Assembly (NCBI RefSeq): GCF_011806575.1
Contig: NZ_JAATOO010000001.1
Location: 124,001 to 188,000, forward strand
Origin: Vibrio hepatarius
GTDB lineage: Bacteria > Pseudomonadota > Gammaproteobacteria > Enterobacterales > Vibrionaceae
DNA length: 64,000 nt
Reading direction: 5' to 3'
Shown here piece after piece: positions 1-9,621 of the stretch (the first letter of the stretch is position 1; each line of letters begins with the position of its first letter). The translations under genes were made by a program, and so were the position numbers. A model generated the notes under the pieces. That model was not told the DNA's origin and did not search any database. It saw only the letters and a list, made by a program, of their open reading frames with translations.

Positions 1-301
1 CTGATTGGTTGCAGGTCTTGAGGTACTCATACAACGCATCATCGTATGGTATCGGTTTTGGCGTAGCAGAGGCGTTATCTCTCGGGGCGACTAATGTTGA
101 GGTAACAAAGTAACCTGACTGCGGTTTCGCGGTTAACCACCCTTCACTTTCCAGCGGTTGATACGCTTGTAAAACAGTGGCCGCGCTGACCGAGTAGCTC
201 TTACTCGCTGCGCGAATAGACAACACTTTTTCCCCTGAGCGCCACACCTGTTGCTGGATTTGCGCTTTGATTGTCTGGGCTAATTGTCGATAACGGCTCA
301 T
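1..301 (-). CDS. MocR/PdxR-type GntR regulator with aminotransferase domain (5' part only)
   Basis: The gene runs off the left edge of the window; only about 100 N-terminal residues are visible. They form a GntR-type winged helix-turn-helix: an opening MSRYRQLAQTIKAQI helix, then LSIRAASKSYSVSAATV as the recognition region and a wing around EGWLTAKPQSGYFV. This spacing, with a following linker rich in Pro/Ala, is typical of MocR-family regulators that fuse a GntR domain to a class I aminotransferase-like PLP domain. The PLP domain itself lies outside the window, so a plain GntR regulator cannot be excluded. The start codon is the ATG at 301. The target is unknown; such regulators often control an adjacent divergent gene, here possibly the HD-GYP gene, but nothing in the sequence proves it. 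Confidence 0.75.
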   Translation of the reverse strand, partial: MSRYRQLAQTIKAQIQQQVWRSGEKVLSIRAASKSYSVSAATVLQAYQPLESEGWLTAKPQSGYFVTSTLVAPRDNASATPKPIPYDDALYEYLKTCNQS

Positions 302-673
302 AACGTCCTCTGGTTAACTGCGTCACCATATCACAAGTAGTTAAACTCGGTGCCCACCAAAAAGGTTTGATAATAATTGTTTTTAACCAGCATTTAGAGG
401 TGTTTACACTCAAAATGCGAAGCTAGATGTCCAATCATTGAGTGTCACCATCGATTATAATCACTTCACATCAAACCATCATTGCTTGCTCAGACGAGAA
501 CCAGCTGTTTTGCTCATCATAAAATTAGCGCTAAAGTCGCAAAAATTTACAGACGCGTGCAATAAACCTATATTATCAAGGGTCTTGCATTCAACACATG
601 AATGATTTGATATTCTCTTCCTTTGTTACCAAATCATACTTTAGTAATACCGTATAAGGATATAGGTCAAAAC
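302..673. other. Divergent intergenic region between MocR-type regulator and HD-GYP gene
   Basis: No convincing gene lies here. A short reading frame on the minus strand (201-413) overlaps the regulator and has no family resemblance. The right half carries a good sigma-70-like promoter (546-574) for the HD-GYP gene. The left half must hold the promoter of the regulator, but I cannot place it with confidence. Confidence 0.6.
546..574 (+). promoter_or_regulatory. Sigma-70-like promoter of HD-GYP gene
   Basis: TTTACA (546-551) and TATATT (569-574) are separated by exactly 17 bases. Transcription would begin near 581, giving a leader of roughly 90 nt before the ATG at 674. This is inferred from consensus only. 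Confidence 0.5.
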
Positions 674-2167
674 ATGACACATTCACATTACAATGCCTCA
701 TTAACTTTCAATCTTTATGCGTTAGCGGGCGTTGTATTTGGTATCTATGCAGGCCGCGTATGCCCAATGTTAGATACCCTTTCTTTCACTCAATTGTTTA
801 GTCATATTGCTTCGACGTTCGGCATAACCTTTCTGGTCAGGCACTTCCTGTTACGTGACCACTACCTCGTCAAGCAACAACGGCAGGCACGTCTAGACTC
901 TCTACTCATGTTTTCTGCTAGCGTACTGCTCGCGTCGTTTTATAACCTTCACTATGACTTTACCCTCGACAGCAATCTCAAAGTCCTATTTGGCATGACA
1001 CTTTTCGGCTTCTTTACCGGATTGATTTTGCAACTCAAGGCAAAGACTGACTGCTTTGACAATTTTGACCAGCAGCAACGTGCTCAGTTTGAACTTAGTG
1101 GCCAACGCCAATCACTTATCAAACAACTCGTTTTCTTAGTCAGTGTGTTATTCGTCGCCTTAACTGCAACTTTAACCATGGTCGCGGTCAAAGATATTTT
1201 CTGGCTTGAGCACAACCCGCAACGCGTACTTGATGGTACTGGCATAATCAGCGTGATTAAGGAATTTATCTTTATTGCTATTGTGCTTGGGGCGTATGTT
1301 GTTGCCATAATGACACTTTGGATCAAACTAATGCGTCGTGTGCTGCTCTCTCACGAGTGTTCTTTGATGGAAGTGACACAAGGTAACATCTCAACACGTC
1401 TGCCTATCTTCGAGCATAACGAGCTCGGCTCTATGGCGTCATTGACCAACCAAATGCTCGACAGCCTCGAGTCGTCACAAAATGAAGTCAAGACCACGCG
1501 AGATGTGGCGATTGTCAGCCTGTCTGCTTTGGCTGAGTCTCGTGACAACGAAACAGGCGCTCATATTCTGCGTACTCAAGAATATGTACGTGCACTAGCA
1601 TGCTACCTATCGCGCTTTGAACAGCACCAAGACTTGTTGACCGAAAGCTATATCGAACTGCTCTACAAATCAGCGCCTTTACACGATGTAGGCAAGGTAG
1701 CAATCCCAGACAATATTTTACTTAAGCCAGGCAAATTAACTGATGAAGAGTTTGAAGTGATGAAAAAACACCCCGAACTTGGCGCAAAAGCGTTATCAAT
1801 GGCGGAAAAACAACTTGGTAGCAACTCATTCCTGAAACTGGCTAAAGAAATTTCACTCACCCATCATGAAAAATGGGATGGTTCCGGCTATCCAAATCAG
1901 TTAAAAGGCGCAGAAATTCCACTTTCAGGACGATTAATGGCGTTAGCTGATGTTTATGACGCACTTATCTCAGAGCGCGTATACAAGAAAGCATTCAGTC
2001 ACGAGAAAGCCAAAGCCATTATTTTGCAAGGCGATGGCAATCACTTCGACCCACAAGTCGTAGAGGCCTTTATAGCTATAGAAGATGAGTTCGTAGCCAT
2101 TGCTGATAAATATCGCAGTATGGAAGCGAAAGAAAACGCATTGGAGGATGGTGTTGTTCTCGCATAA
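674..2167 (+). CDS. Membrane HAMP/HD-GYP cyclic-di-GMP phosphodiesterase
   Basis: This 497-residue protein is probably an inner-membrane enzyme that hydrolyses c-di-GMP. The N-terminal 225 residues hold about six hydrophobic segments. A HAMP-like stretch follows (roughly 220-265, ending NELGSMASLTNQMLDSL). The C-terminal half is an HD-GYP domain: ETGAHILR, then HDVGK with H337-D338, THHEKWDGSGYP with the GSGYP motif at 403-407, and ALADVYDAL. The HD and GYP signatures are intact, so the enzyme looks active. The reading frame opens at a TTG (623), but the ATG at 674 begins a normal MTHSHYNAS terminus. No receiver domain is present, so the signal is probably sensed by the membrane part. It stands alone, with its own promoter upstream. 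Confidence 0.85.
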   Translation: MTHSHYNASLTFNLYALAGVVFGIYAGRVCPMLDTLSFTQLFSHIASTFGITFLVRHFLLRDHYLVKQQRQARLDSLLMFSASVLLASFYNLHYDFTLDSNLKVLFGMTLFGFFTGLILQLKAKTDCFDNFDQQQRAQFELSGQRQSLIKQLVFLVSVLFVALTATLTMVAVKDIFWLEHNPQRVLDGTGIISVIKEFIFIAIVLGAYVVAIMTLWIKLMRRVLLSHECSLMEVTQGNISTRLPIFEHNELGSMASLTNQMLDSLESSQNEVKTTRDVAIVSLSALAESRDNETGAHILRTQEYVRALACYLSRFEQHQDLLTESYIELLYKSAPLHDVGKVAIPDNILLKPGKLTDEEFEVMKKHPELGAKALSMAEKQLGSNSFLKLAKEISLTHHEKWDGSGYPNQLKGAEIPLSGRLMALADVYDALISERVYKKAFSHEKAKAIILQGDGNHFDPQVVEAFIAIEDEFVAIADKYRSMEAKENALEDGVVLA

Positions 2168-2268
2168 GCGACACTACAAAATCGCGACGACATTCAAAAC
2201 AAACTCCCTCAACTCGATCTAATTTCAGGGACTTTTTATATGGAAATCTATGTTAGAAGACAATCCGT

Positions 2269-2274
2269 TATAAT
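2269..2274 (+). promoter_or_regulatory. Candidate -10 element upstream of aminotransferase gene
   Basis: A perfect TATAAT lies about 114 bases before the chosen start of the aminotransferase gene. No good -35 hexamer is found 16-18 bases upstream, so the promoter call is weak. Confidence 0.3.
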
Positions 2275-2387
2275 TTGCGATTATTTTTAAAACATTCTTT
2301 GCTTTGAGTGTTGTTTCGTTCACTTTAGAAAGGTATAAATAACGGAGTTACTAACTATGTCCCCGTCGACTAACATGGATGATCAAT

Positions 2388-3578
2388 ATGTTTGAAAAAG
2401 TAGTAGCTGCTCCGGCAGATCCTATCCTTGGCCTTACTGAAGAGTTTAAAAAAGACGCTCGTACTGACAAAATCAACCTTGGTGTTGGTATTTACAAGAA
2501 CGAGCAAGGTGAGACCCCTGTTCTTGCTACCGTTAAAAAAGCAGAAGCTGCTTTGGTAGAAACTGAGAAAACAAAGTCTTACCTAACTATTGAAGGTACG
2601 GCAGAGTACGGTCTGGCTGTGCAAAAGCTACTGTTTGGTGCAGATTCTGAAATTGTTGCTAATAAACTGGCAAAAACGGCACAAGCACCTGGTGGTACTG
2701 GCGCACTTCGCGTAGCTGGTGAGTTCATCAAGCGCCAACTTGGCGATGTGAAGATCTGGATCAGCAACCCTACTTGGGCAAACCACAACGGTGTATTCAC
2801 CGCTGCAGGTATCGAAACCGCACAATACAGCTACTATGACGCGGAATCAAAAGACAAAGATTTCGCTGCGATGCTGTCTGATCTAGAGAAAGCATCAGAA
2901 GGTGACGTGGTTCTTCTACACGGCTGCTGCCACAACCCAACGGGTATCGACCCAACTCTGGAAGAATGGGAAACACTAGCGAAACTTATCGCAGAGAAGA
3001 AACTACTGCCTCTATTCGACTTTGCATACCAAGGTTTTGCTAAAGGCGTAGAAGAAGACGCAGCAGGTCTACGTGTATTCGCGAAATACAACAAAGAGAT
3101 CCTCGTTGCTAGCTCTTTCTCTAAGAACTTCGGTCTGTACAACGAACGTGTTGGTGCATTTACATTAGTGGCTGAGTCAGAAGACGTTGCAACGACTGCA
3201 TTCTCTCAAGTAAAAGCTATCATTCGTTCAATTTACTCTAACCCACCAGCACACGGTAGTGCGGTTGTTACACACATCCTGAACAACCCAGAACTGCGCG
3301 CAGAATGGGAACTTGAAGTTAAAGAAATGCGTGACCGTATCCAACAGATGCGTGAACTATTTGTAGCAACACTAAAAGAGCAAGGTGTTGACGCAGACTT
3401 CAGCTTTATCGAACGTCAAAACGGTATGTTCTCTTTCTCTGGTCTAACTAAAGAACAAGTTAACCGCCTGAAAGAAGAATTCGGTATCTACATCGTAGGT
3501 TCTGGCCGTATTAGCGTTGCAGGTATGACTCGTTCAAACATGCTTCCGCTATGCCAAGGTATTGCTGCCGTAATGTAA
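2388..3578 (+). CDS. Aspartate/aromatic amino acid aminotransferase (AspC/TyrB type)
   Basis: This 396-residue PLP enzyme should transfer amino groups between aspartate or aromatic amino acids and 2-oxoglutarate in the cytoplasm. The sequence follows the class I alpha branch throughout: [18 protein letters not shown] at the start, [33 protein letters not shown], and the Schiff-base lysine K246 in [15 protein letters not shown]. The end motif GRISVAGM carries the substrate-carboxylate Arg. I chose ATG 2388 over ATG 2379 because family members begin with MFEKV. AspC and TyrB cannot be separated by eye. A strong terminator follows directly, so the gene is monocistronic. Confidence 0.9.
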   Translation: MFEKVVAAPADPILGLTEEFKKDARTDKINLGVGIYKNEQGETPVLATVKKAEAALVETEKTKSYLTIEGTAEYGLAVQKLLFGADSEIVANKLAKTAQAPGGTGALRVAGEFIKRQLGDVKIWISNPTWANHNGVFTAAGIETAQYSYYDAESKDKDFAAMLSDLEKASEGDVVLLHGCCHNPTGIDPTLEEWETLAKLIAEKKLLPLFDFAYQGFAKGVEEDAAGLRVFAKYNKEILVASSFSKNFGLYNERVGAFTLVAESEDVATTAFSQVKAIIRSIYSNPPAHGSAVVTHILNNPELRAEWELEVKEMRDRIQQMRELFVATLKEQGVDADFSFIERQNGMFSFSGLTKEQVNRLKEEFGIYIVGSGRISVAGMTRSNMLPLCQGIAAVM

Positions 3579-3594
3579 TCAGTTTACCGTAAAG

Positions 3595-3622
3595 AAAGAG
3601 CCAGCATTTGCTGGCTCTTTTT
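3595..3622 (+). terminator. Rho-independent terminator of aminotransferase gene
   Basis: An 11-bp stem (AAAGAGCCAGC with GCTGGCTCTTT) closes a 4-base loop and is followed by a T run. Confidence 0.9.
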
Positions 3623-3672
3623 GTTTGACTGGTTGGAGAGTCGGTATCGATGCATAGACTGGCTTTACTCAC

Positions 3673-4308
3673 TCAATAGAAAAATCGTACTGACACGCCG
3701 CCTTCGTTACTGGTGGCAACATCCTTATCTCTATGGGTGTAATAACCACCAAACGCAATACGCGGTGAGGTAAAGTAATCGACGCGAGCGGTATACACTT
3801 CTTCGTCTAACACATCGCTGCGTCGAACCTCAGCGACACCTGATGCCTCTAAATACTCATTAAATGCATAACGAACAGTAATATTGCCACCCCACATAAA
3901 ATAACTGTCCTTTTCAATCGTCTTGTCGGTATCGTTATCGGTTTGGCTTGTCCACAACAGCCCCGCAATCCCGCCTGCGACAACATCTAAGTTATCAAGA
4001 ATACTATAGCGGTAGGCGACACCCGGCAATAACGTGTAAATACGTGTCGTCGTTTGTTTGGGATGAATAAAGCGCGCTTCGTATTCACCAGTCAATATCA
4101 AATCAGACAAGAGGTGATAATTACCTCCAACGGCGAGCGCTGTGACATTACTGTTCTCACCAATATTTTCATCCAGAGAGCCACCAGCAACCTGCCCATA
4201 AAAATACCCGTAATCAAGCTTTTGGCTTGCATCAGTATCTAACGCCAATGTGACGCTAGAAAACGCCAATACCACAGGGGTAAGTAACCAAGAGGGTTTC
4301 AAATCCAT
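3673..4308 (-). CDS. Outer-membrane beta-barrel protein
   Basis: This 211-residue protein has a signal peptide (basic MDLKPSW start, hydrophobic core, ALA before LDTDAS). It is followed by alternating polar/aromatic strands and ends in phenylalanine-tyrosine (VSVRFFY), the usual C-terminal signal for insertion by the BAM complex. It is the size of an eight-stranded barrel. I do not recognise a specific family; it resembles small YfaZ/OmpA-like porin-type barrels found in vibrios. A GAGG ribosome site precedes the ATG at 4308. Function is unknown; it stands alone between convergent and unrelated genes. Confidence 0.7.
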   Translation of the reverse strand: MDLKPSWLLTPVVLAFSSVTLALDTDASQKLDYGYFYGQVAGGSLDENIGENSNVTALAVGGNYHLLSDLILTGEYEARFIHPKQTTTRIYTLLPGVAYRYSILDNLDVVAGGIAGLLWTSQTDNDTDKTIEKDSYFMWGGNITVRYAFNEYLEASGVAEVRRSDVLDEEVYTARVDYFTSPRIAFGGYYTHRDKDVATSNEGGVSVRFFY

Positions 4309-4435
4309 TTAGACCTCGCGTGAAGTATTGATTGACAGCATAAGAATTGCTTTAGATATAATTAACTTAATATAGTTGAAATTTAACAACTTAGCTTTCG
4401 ACTTCATCGCAAGTCGATAAAAATATCAAGAATTG

Positions 4436-4473
4436 AAGGTGGGAAAAGAAAAGGCCTCTTACGAGGCCTCCAT
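4436..4473 (-). terminator. Terminator of 125-aa hypothetical gene
   Basis: A stem AGGCCTC/GAGGCCT around 452-469 starts right after the stop codon of the minus-strand gene. On that strand it is followed by a T-rich run (TTTTCTTTT). Confidence 0.75.
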
Positions 4474-4851
4474 TTACAAAGTAATGATAAGTTCATCTTG
4501 TTGCGATCGTTGGACGTCCGCATGAGTTTTTATACTTACTCTTTGTATTTGTTCGCTATCAAGTTCGTAAGGCATCACCAGCTTTAGTTCTGCCAAACCT
4601 TCACTTTTTGCTAACTCAACCAGTGTAACAATATTCGATTCGTCACTTCTGTTTGCAGACAAAGATTTCAATGCCTGATCCCATAGTCGATCTTCAACCG
4701 ATATCGTTTCTTTTATCGTATTTTTCCAAGCCAAACTAAAGATTGGCGCAAAGGTACTCATGGCCTCTAAGAATGTCCATTTCTTAGTGCATGACGCTCC
4801 GAGAAAAGAGGTATAGTCAAATACCACACTTGTCTTGCCTTGATGCTCCAT
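4474..4851 (-). CDS. Hypothetical protein, 125 aa
   Basis: I do not recognise this protein. It has no signal peptide or membrane segment, so it is probably cytoplasmic. It looks like a mixed alpha/beta domain: a short strand at residues 7-13 (TSVVFDY), helices over 25-60 and 70-90, and an ending of alternating hydrophobic residues (RVSIKTHADVQ, DELIITL). Its stop codon is followed at once by a good terminator on the same strand, which supports a real gene. The upstream region (4852-5053) is AT-rich and leads to the helicase gene, which reads in the same direction, so it could be the distal gene of a weakly coupled pair. Confidence 0.6.
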   Translation of the reverse strand: MEHQGKTSVVFDYTSFLGASCTKKWTFLEAMSTFAPIFSLAWKNTIKETISVEDRLWDQALKSLSANRSDESNIVTLVELAKSEGLAELKLVMPYELDSEQIQRVSIKTHADVQRSQQDELIITL

Positions 4852-5053
4852 ATCAGCCCCCGTAATTTCGGCAACACAGTGTTCTAAATATCCGACAACC
4901 TCTTACATATAGCAATAGGATATAAAACAATCGTCTTTTATGCCCCTTTCCCGTTTTAAAAAGCTATATAAAAACCAATCTAGTAACAAAGTATGAACAA
5001 TAAGATCCAATAGAAAACCAGTTGCTTAATATTTTATCGAATGAATAATTTCA

Positions 5054-7399
5054 TCATTTAACGTCAACGATTCGACTCGCTTTCTTGTACTGCACTCGCC
5101 AACCTGTCCATTTGGGTAGTTCCCATCGTTTCGGATCGGTTTTCCGCAACCCATCTCGATAGACAACGTAAACCAATTTCTTCGCCGCAATGTATTCAAC
5201 GTCTAAGTTGAGTTCTCCAAGGCTTAGCTCAAATGGGTAGCTTTCAGCGAAATCTTCATATTCCCAATATGGGATACCCGGAAATTCAAAGTCTGAGTCA
5301 GAAAACAGCTCTAATTCACTTGGCTCGCTCAGCTCTAACATGGTCAATTGTTCGCTAAACCAGCTATCAAAACTGACATCCAGATCTTGAGGTTCACTCT
5401 CTGCCAATCCGAGTGCAACGTACAATTTCCAGTGTTCGATTTGTTGATGGCGCAGTTTTGCAAAACCCGGTAGGTATTGATTCGCTTTCACCGCTTCCAA
5501 TATCGGTTTGAGCGCCAACTCACCTAGCGCCGCTTCACGCGTAGTCACGACCACTCGCCCAGCGTATATAAGCTGCATTTCTAAGTACGGTAGATCATCA
5601 ACCGTCACCACGTCACCTTGTTGCCACTGTCCCAACTCCAGAGCTTCAATCAGTGCAAGATCTGTCGGCATTACAAAGGTCGCTAAATTGAGGGTCTGTT
5701 TTACTCCTCGGCCGGGAAGACTATGCGTGTCTAAAACCAGAGCGACTTGGTTACTCGGCTTGACGCGACTGTTGCGACCAAACACAACTTCCATCTCACC
5801 ATTCGCAAGAGCCTCTTGACGTCTTTCTCGACGTACAAACACCAGCTCCGGATGAAGCCGTGCGATGTTCTCAATCAATTGCTGTCGGTTATAGCGCGAC
5901 GCCACCTCGAGTTGAGGCAGTTCGAACGCTTCTCTCATCTGGGCAGACAAACGCTGAGCTTCTAGCAACACATCTTTATCAACGTTCACTCCAGCGAATT
6001 GTTCACCGCGTAAAAGACGAATCGCCACTTGAGCGTCACAGCCAAACGGTTCTTCTTGTGCCAATAATTCGAGCTGCTCTTCGTTGCTCGAGTAACGATA
6101 CAAAGCAGCGGGGGTCGCGAGCACCGCTGTTAAATCGACCATTGCTTCTTGAAGCGCCTTGCTTGGCATACGCGTGACCAAATCTGCGTACAATGCATCA
6201 ATCGGTAGCGGGTAGATTCGACGCCCATGCTCAGTAGCTAAGCCTTCCGCAGTGATGGCATCCATACCCAACAAGATTGATTTAGCCTGTTGTAATGACT
6301 TTTCAGGCAGAGGATCAACAAAACTGAGATTTTCTAGAGAGACACCACAACTCGCAGCGGCAAGCATGGCTTCGGTTAACGCTTCCCGATGCATCTCTGG
6401 CGGCGTGACTTCTGAGAGCGCGGCATGCTCACCGAATAACCTAACGCAGATGCCATCCATCACGCGTCCTGCACGACCAGCCCTTTGTTTGGCACTCGCT
6501 TTGGATATATGTTTCAGACTCAGTGTGGTTTTACCATTCCGCTGTTCTGTACGACGCTCTAGCCCTGAATCAATCACAGCGCTGATATTAGGAATGGTGA
6601 GCGATGTTTCGGCAACATTCGTCGCCAATACAACCTTCTTGCTTGTCTGAACGTTGAGCGCAACATCGCGCTGAGCGTCAGAAACCGACGCGTGTAACGG
6701 TGCAACAACCACATCATCAAGTGCAGACAACATAGATTGGCATTGAGCTATCTCTTTTCTTCCTGGGAGGAAAACCAAGATGTCCCCTTCCATATCCAAC
6801 AACGCAGTCACTTCTTGCTTGATGCGTTGTTCAAGGTTACGGGAATCTGGCAGTTGGCGAGAGTCAGTCGCTCGGTGCGCAACCGCAACATCAAAGTTTC
6901 GACCTTCTGCGTACAAACGTTCAGCGCCTACGTACTTCGCCAGTTTTTCACCTTCGATCGTTGCTGACGTGAGAACAATACGATGCGATTGTCGCTGCTT
7001 TAATAGCGCAACCAGTAGATCGGTATCCCAACGTCTTTCATGGAATTCATCGACGATGATGGTGGTAAAATCTGCCAATCCTGTTTCAGACAACCACCTC
7101 AGCGCGACACCGGGCGTCGCAAATACAATCTGGGTATTTTCATCGCAGCGATTTTCCAGCTTAATCGAATAGCCAATACTCTTACCCACCTGCTCGTCTT
7201 TTTGCTGAGCGAGAAACTGCGCTAAAGAGGTACAGGCAATGCGTCTTGGCTCGACGACCAGTACTCTACCCTGCTCTGCAGCCCAGACAGGTAAACGGGT
7301 TGACTTACCCGAACCTGTGTCAGCTTCAACAATTAAATCAGAGTGAGAAAGGTGGTCCAGAAAGCGCTTTTTGAGAGGATCAATCGGTAAGCTAGTCAT
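5054..7399 (-). CDS. DEAH-type ATP-dependent helicase related to HrpB, divergent C-terminus
   Basis: This 781-residue superfamily 2 helicase should unwind or remodel RNA using NTP. Motif I is GSGKST (29-34), motif II is DEFH (117-120) rather than DEAH, motif III is SAT (145-147), and motif VI is QRAGRAGR (305-312). A helicase-associated ratchet-like region follows. This core matches HrpB. However, the last 150 residues contain an acidic stretch (ELSEPSELELFSDSDFEF) and an unfamiliar end (RDGLRKTDPKRWELPKWTGWRV). I do not see the C-terminal pattern I associate with E. coli HrpB, and the protein is somewhat shorter than the roughly 810 residues usual for HrpB. It may be a distinct HrpB-like subfamily, so I give no symbol. 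The gene is monocistronic. Confidence 0.8.
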   Translation of the reverse strand: MTSLPIDPLKKRFLDHLSHSDLIVEADTGSGKSTRLPVWAAEQGRVLVVEPRRIACTSLAQFLAQQKDEQVGKSIGYSIKLENRCDENTQIVFATPGVALRWLSETGLADFTTIIVDEFHERRWDTDLLVALLKQRQSHRIVLTSATIEGEKLAKYVGAERLYAEGRNFDVAVAHRATDSRQLPDSRNLEQRIKQEVTALLDMEGDILVFLPGRKEIAQCQSMLSALDDVVVAPLHASVSDAQRDVALNVQTSKKVVLATNVAETSLTIPNISAVIDSGLERRTEQRNGKTTLSLKHISKASAKQRAGRAGRVMDGICVRLFGEHAALSEVTPPEMHREALTEAMLAAASCGVSLENLSFVDPLPEKSLQQAKSILLGMDAITAEGLATEHGRRIYPLPIDALYADLVTRMPSKALQEAMVDLTAVLATPAALYRYSSNEEQLELLAQEEPFGCDAQVAIRLLRGEQFAGVNVDKDVLLEAQRLSAQMREAFELPQLEVASRYNRQQLIENIARLHPELVFVRRERRQEALANGEMEVVFGRNSRVKPSNQVALVLDTHSLPGRGVKQTLNLATFVMPTDLALIEALELGQWQQGDVVTVDDLPYLEMQLIYAGRVVVTTREAALGELALKPILEAVKANQYLPGFAKLRHQQIEHWKLYVALGLAESEPQDLDVSFDSWFSEQLTMLELSEPSELELFSDSDFEFPGIPYWEYEDFAESYPFELSLGELNLDVEYIAAKKLVYVVYRDGLRKTDPKRWELPKWTGWRVQYKKASRIVDVK

Positions 7400-7554
7400 C
7401 GTTTGCGTAATGTTGTCGGTTTAGCGCGAAAGTATATATGGAAACGTGTCGAGATTGCAGGAATATCAGTTTACAACGCGACAGCGAATCCCTATCATTT
7501 TCAGGTTCCTAGTTCCAAAGGTCTAATGACCATTTACCCTACCGAAGGCATGTG

Positions 7555-9243
7555 ATGAATAACGATAAACGCCCTTTATATATTCCTTATGCGGGACCCG
7601 CACTTTTAAGTACACCGTTACTTAACAAAGGCAGTGCATTTACTGCAGAAGAACGTAGCTCCTTTAACCTAGAGGGTTTGCTACCAGAAAATACTGAAAC
7701 GATTCAAGAACAGGTTGAACGTGCATACCTACAATATTGCAACTTCGAAAGCGATATGGATAAGCACATCTACCTGCGTAACATCCAAGATACTAACGAA
7801 ACGCTATTCTACCGCCTAGTTCAAAACCACATTTCAGAGATGATGCCAATCATCTACACACCAACGGTAGGTGCTGCGTGTGAGAACTTCTCAAACATTT
7901 ATCGTCGTGGCCGTGGCCTTTTTGTGTCATACGCGAACCGCGACCGTATTGACGACATCCTAAATAACGCATCAAACCATAACGTAAAAGTTATCGTTGT
8001 AACGGATGGTGAGCGTATTCTTGGCTTGGGTGACCAAGGTATCGGTGGTATGGGTATTCCTATCGGTAAGCTAGCGCTATACACCGCGTGTGGTGGTATC
8101 AGCCCAGCTTACACATTGCCTATCGTTCTCGATGTGGGTACCAACAACCCGCAACGCCTGGCAGATCCAATGTACATGGGTTGGCGTCATCCTCGAATCA
8201 CTGGCGCAGAGTACGACGCGTTTGTTGAAGAGTTTATGCAAGCGGTTCAGCGCCGTTGGCCAGAAGCGCTAATTCAGTTTGAAGACTTCGCACAGAAGAA
8301 CGCAATGCCGCTACTAGAGCGCTACAAAAACCGCGTGTGCTGCTTCAATGATGATATTCAAGGCACAGCAGCGGTTACCGTTGGCTCTCTACTTGCTGCA
8401 TGTAAAGCAGCAGGCAGCAAACTGTCTGAGCAACGTATTACTTTCTTGGGCGCGGGGTCTGCAGGTTGTGGTATCGCGGAAGCAATCATCGCGCAAATGG
8501 TATCAGAAGGTATTTCTGATCAGAAAGCTCGCTCTCAGGTTTACATGGTTGACCGTTGGGGTCTGCTCCAAGAAGGCATGCCTAACCTACTCGATTTTCA
8601 GCAGCGTTTAGTGCAAAAACACGCTAACACAGCGAAGTGGAAAGCAGAAGGTAACGGCTACTCGCTACTAGATGTTATGCGTAACGCAAAACCAACGGTA
8701 CTGATTGGTGTCTCTGGTGCGCCGGGTCTGTTTAGCGAAGAAGTGATCACCGAGATGCACAAACACTGCCCTCGTCCGATTGTCTTCCCACTATCGAACC
8801 CAACGAGCCGTGTCGAAGCGACACCAAACGACATCATCCGTTGGACAAATGGTGAAGCATTGGTGGCAACAGGCAGCCCGTTTGACCCTGTAGTACACGA
8901 TGGTAAAACTTACCCAATCGCGCAGTGTAACAACAGCTATATCTTCCCGGGTATTGGTCTTGGCGTGTTGGCAGTTCAAGCGAAACGCGTAACGGACGAA
9001 ATGTTGATGGAATCAAGCCGTGCGCTAGCAACGTGTTCACCGCTAGCGATCAACGGTCAGGGCGCGCTACTTCCACCACTAGAAGCTATCCATTCGGTAT
9101 CGAAGAAAATTGCTTTTGCTGTAGCGAAGAAAGCGATCGAACAAGGCGTTGCGTTGGAAATCACCGACGAAGCACTAGAAGAAGCGATCGACAACAGTTT
9201 CTGGCAGCCGGTTTACCGCCGCTATAAACGCACAGCGTTCTAA
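7555..9243 (+). CDS. maeA: NAD-dependent malic enzyme
   Basis: This 562-residue enzyme oxidatively decarboxylates malate to pyruvate with NAD, linking the TCA cycle to pyruvate metabolism. The length matches E. coli MaeA/SfcA (about 565). Visible motifs are [12 protein letters not shown] near residue 100, [24 protein letters not shown] (substrate and metal site), ENDI-type metal loop [10 protein letters not shown], and the dinucleotide fold [15 protein letters not shown]. The end [10 protein letters not shown] is also typical. I chose ATG 7555, since GAAGG at 7544-7548 sits 6 bases upstream; the GTG at 7552 would be too close. A hairpin at 9258-9279 follows the stop. Confidence 0.95.
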   Translation: MNNDKRPLYIPYAGPALLSTPLLNKGSAFTAEERSSFNLEGLLPENTETIQEQVERAYLQYCNFESDMDKHIYLRNIQDTNETLFYRLVQNHISEMMPIIYTPTVGAACENFSNIYRRGRGLFVSYANRDRIDDILNNASNHNVKVIVVTDGERILGLGDQGIGGMGIPIGKLALYTACGGISPAYTLPIVLDVGTNNPQRLADPMYMGWRHPRITGAEYDAFVEEFMQAVQRRWPEALIQFEDFAQKNAMPLLERYKNRVCCFNDDIQGTAAVTVGSLLAACKAAGSKLSEQRITFLGAGSAGCGIAEAIIAQMVSEGISDQKARSQVYMVDRWGLLQEGMPNLLDFQQRLVQKHANTAKWKAEGNGYSLLDVMRNAKPTVLIGVSGAPGLFSEEVITEMHKHCPRPIVFPLSNPTSRVEATPNDIIRWTNGEALVATGSPFDPVVHDGKTYPIAQCNNSYIFPGIGLGVLAVQAKRVTDEMLMESSRALATCSPLAINGQGALLPPLEAIHSVSKKIAFAVAKKAIEQGVALEITDEALEEAIDNSFWQPVYRRYKRTAF

Positions 9244-9257
9244 TTCAGACTCTAATC

Positions 9258-9279
9258 TCAGCCCCGTAATTGGGGCTGA
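9258..9279 (+). terminator. Stem-loop after malic enzyme gene
   Basis: An 8-bp perfect stem (TCAGCCCC/GGGGCTGA) closes a 6-base loop. The following sequence (ATTACTTTC) is only weakly T-rich, so it may be a partial terminator allowing some read-through into the DUF3392 gene. Confidence 0.45.
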
Positions 9280-9297
9280 ATTACTTTCAGGATGATC

Positions 9298-9621
9298 ATG
9301 TTTGAATATCTAGCCCCTGCCGGGCGATACCTTGTCCCTTACCTGCCAGAAATTTCAACGGCACTGATCGCGTGTTTGCTCGTGATGGGTGGTGGAGAAA
9401 TAAACGGTTTCTTAAGGCGTGTTCTTAGAAATCAGAATTTCGTTGTTCGAACGGTAGCCTTTGTCTTGGTTAACGCATTTGGTTACGGATTAATCATCGT
9501 AAAAGCAACACCTTACCTAACTCGGACATTAAGGAACATCGACACTGGCATGATGTTTTCAATTGTTATTGTTAGTTTTATCCTTATAGGAACATGGGCG
9601 CAGCGGAACCGACAAATTTAG
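9298..9621 (+). CDS. Small inner-membrane protein, DUF3392-like
   Basis: The 107-residue protein has two or three hydrophobic helices: residues ~12-32 (PEISTALIACLLVMGG), ~48-70 (VRTVAFVLVNAFGYGLIIV) and ~85-102 (MMFSIVIVSFILIGTW). I recognise the pattern as the DUF3392 family of marine gammaproteobacteria, whose function is not known. I chose ATG 9298 over ATG 9292 because AGGA at 9289-9292 gives correct spacing to the later codon. The 3' end overlaps the sanA start by 28 bases, which suggests translational coupling in one operon. Confidence 0.7.
   Translation: MFEYLAPAGRYLVPYLPEISTALIACLLVMGGGEINGFLRRVLRNQNFVVRTVAFVLVNAFGYGLIIVKATPYLTRTLRNIDTGMMFSIVIVSFILIGTWAQRNRQI

Noticed and set aside
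5508..6650. Several long antisense frames within the HrpB-like gene
   Set aside because: They are shadows of the strongly conserved helicase frame and have Arg/Ser-rich translations without any family pattern.
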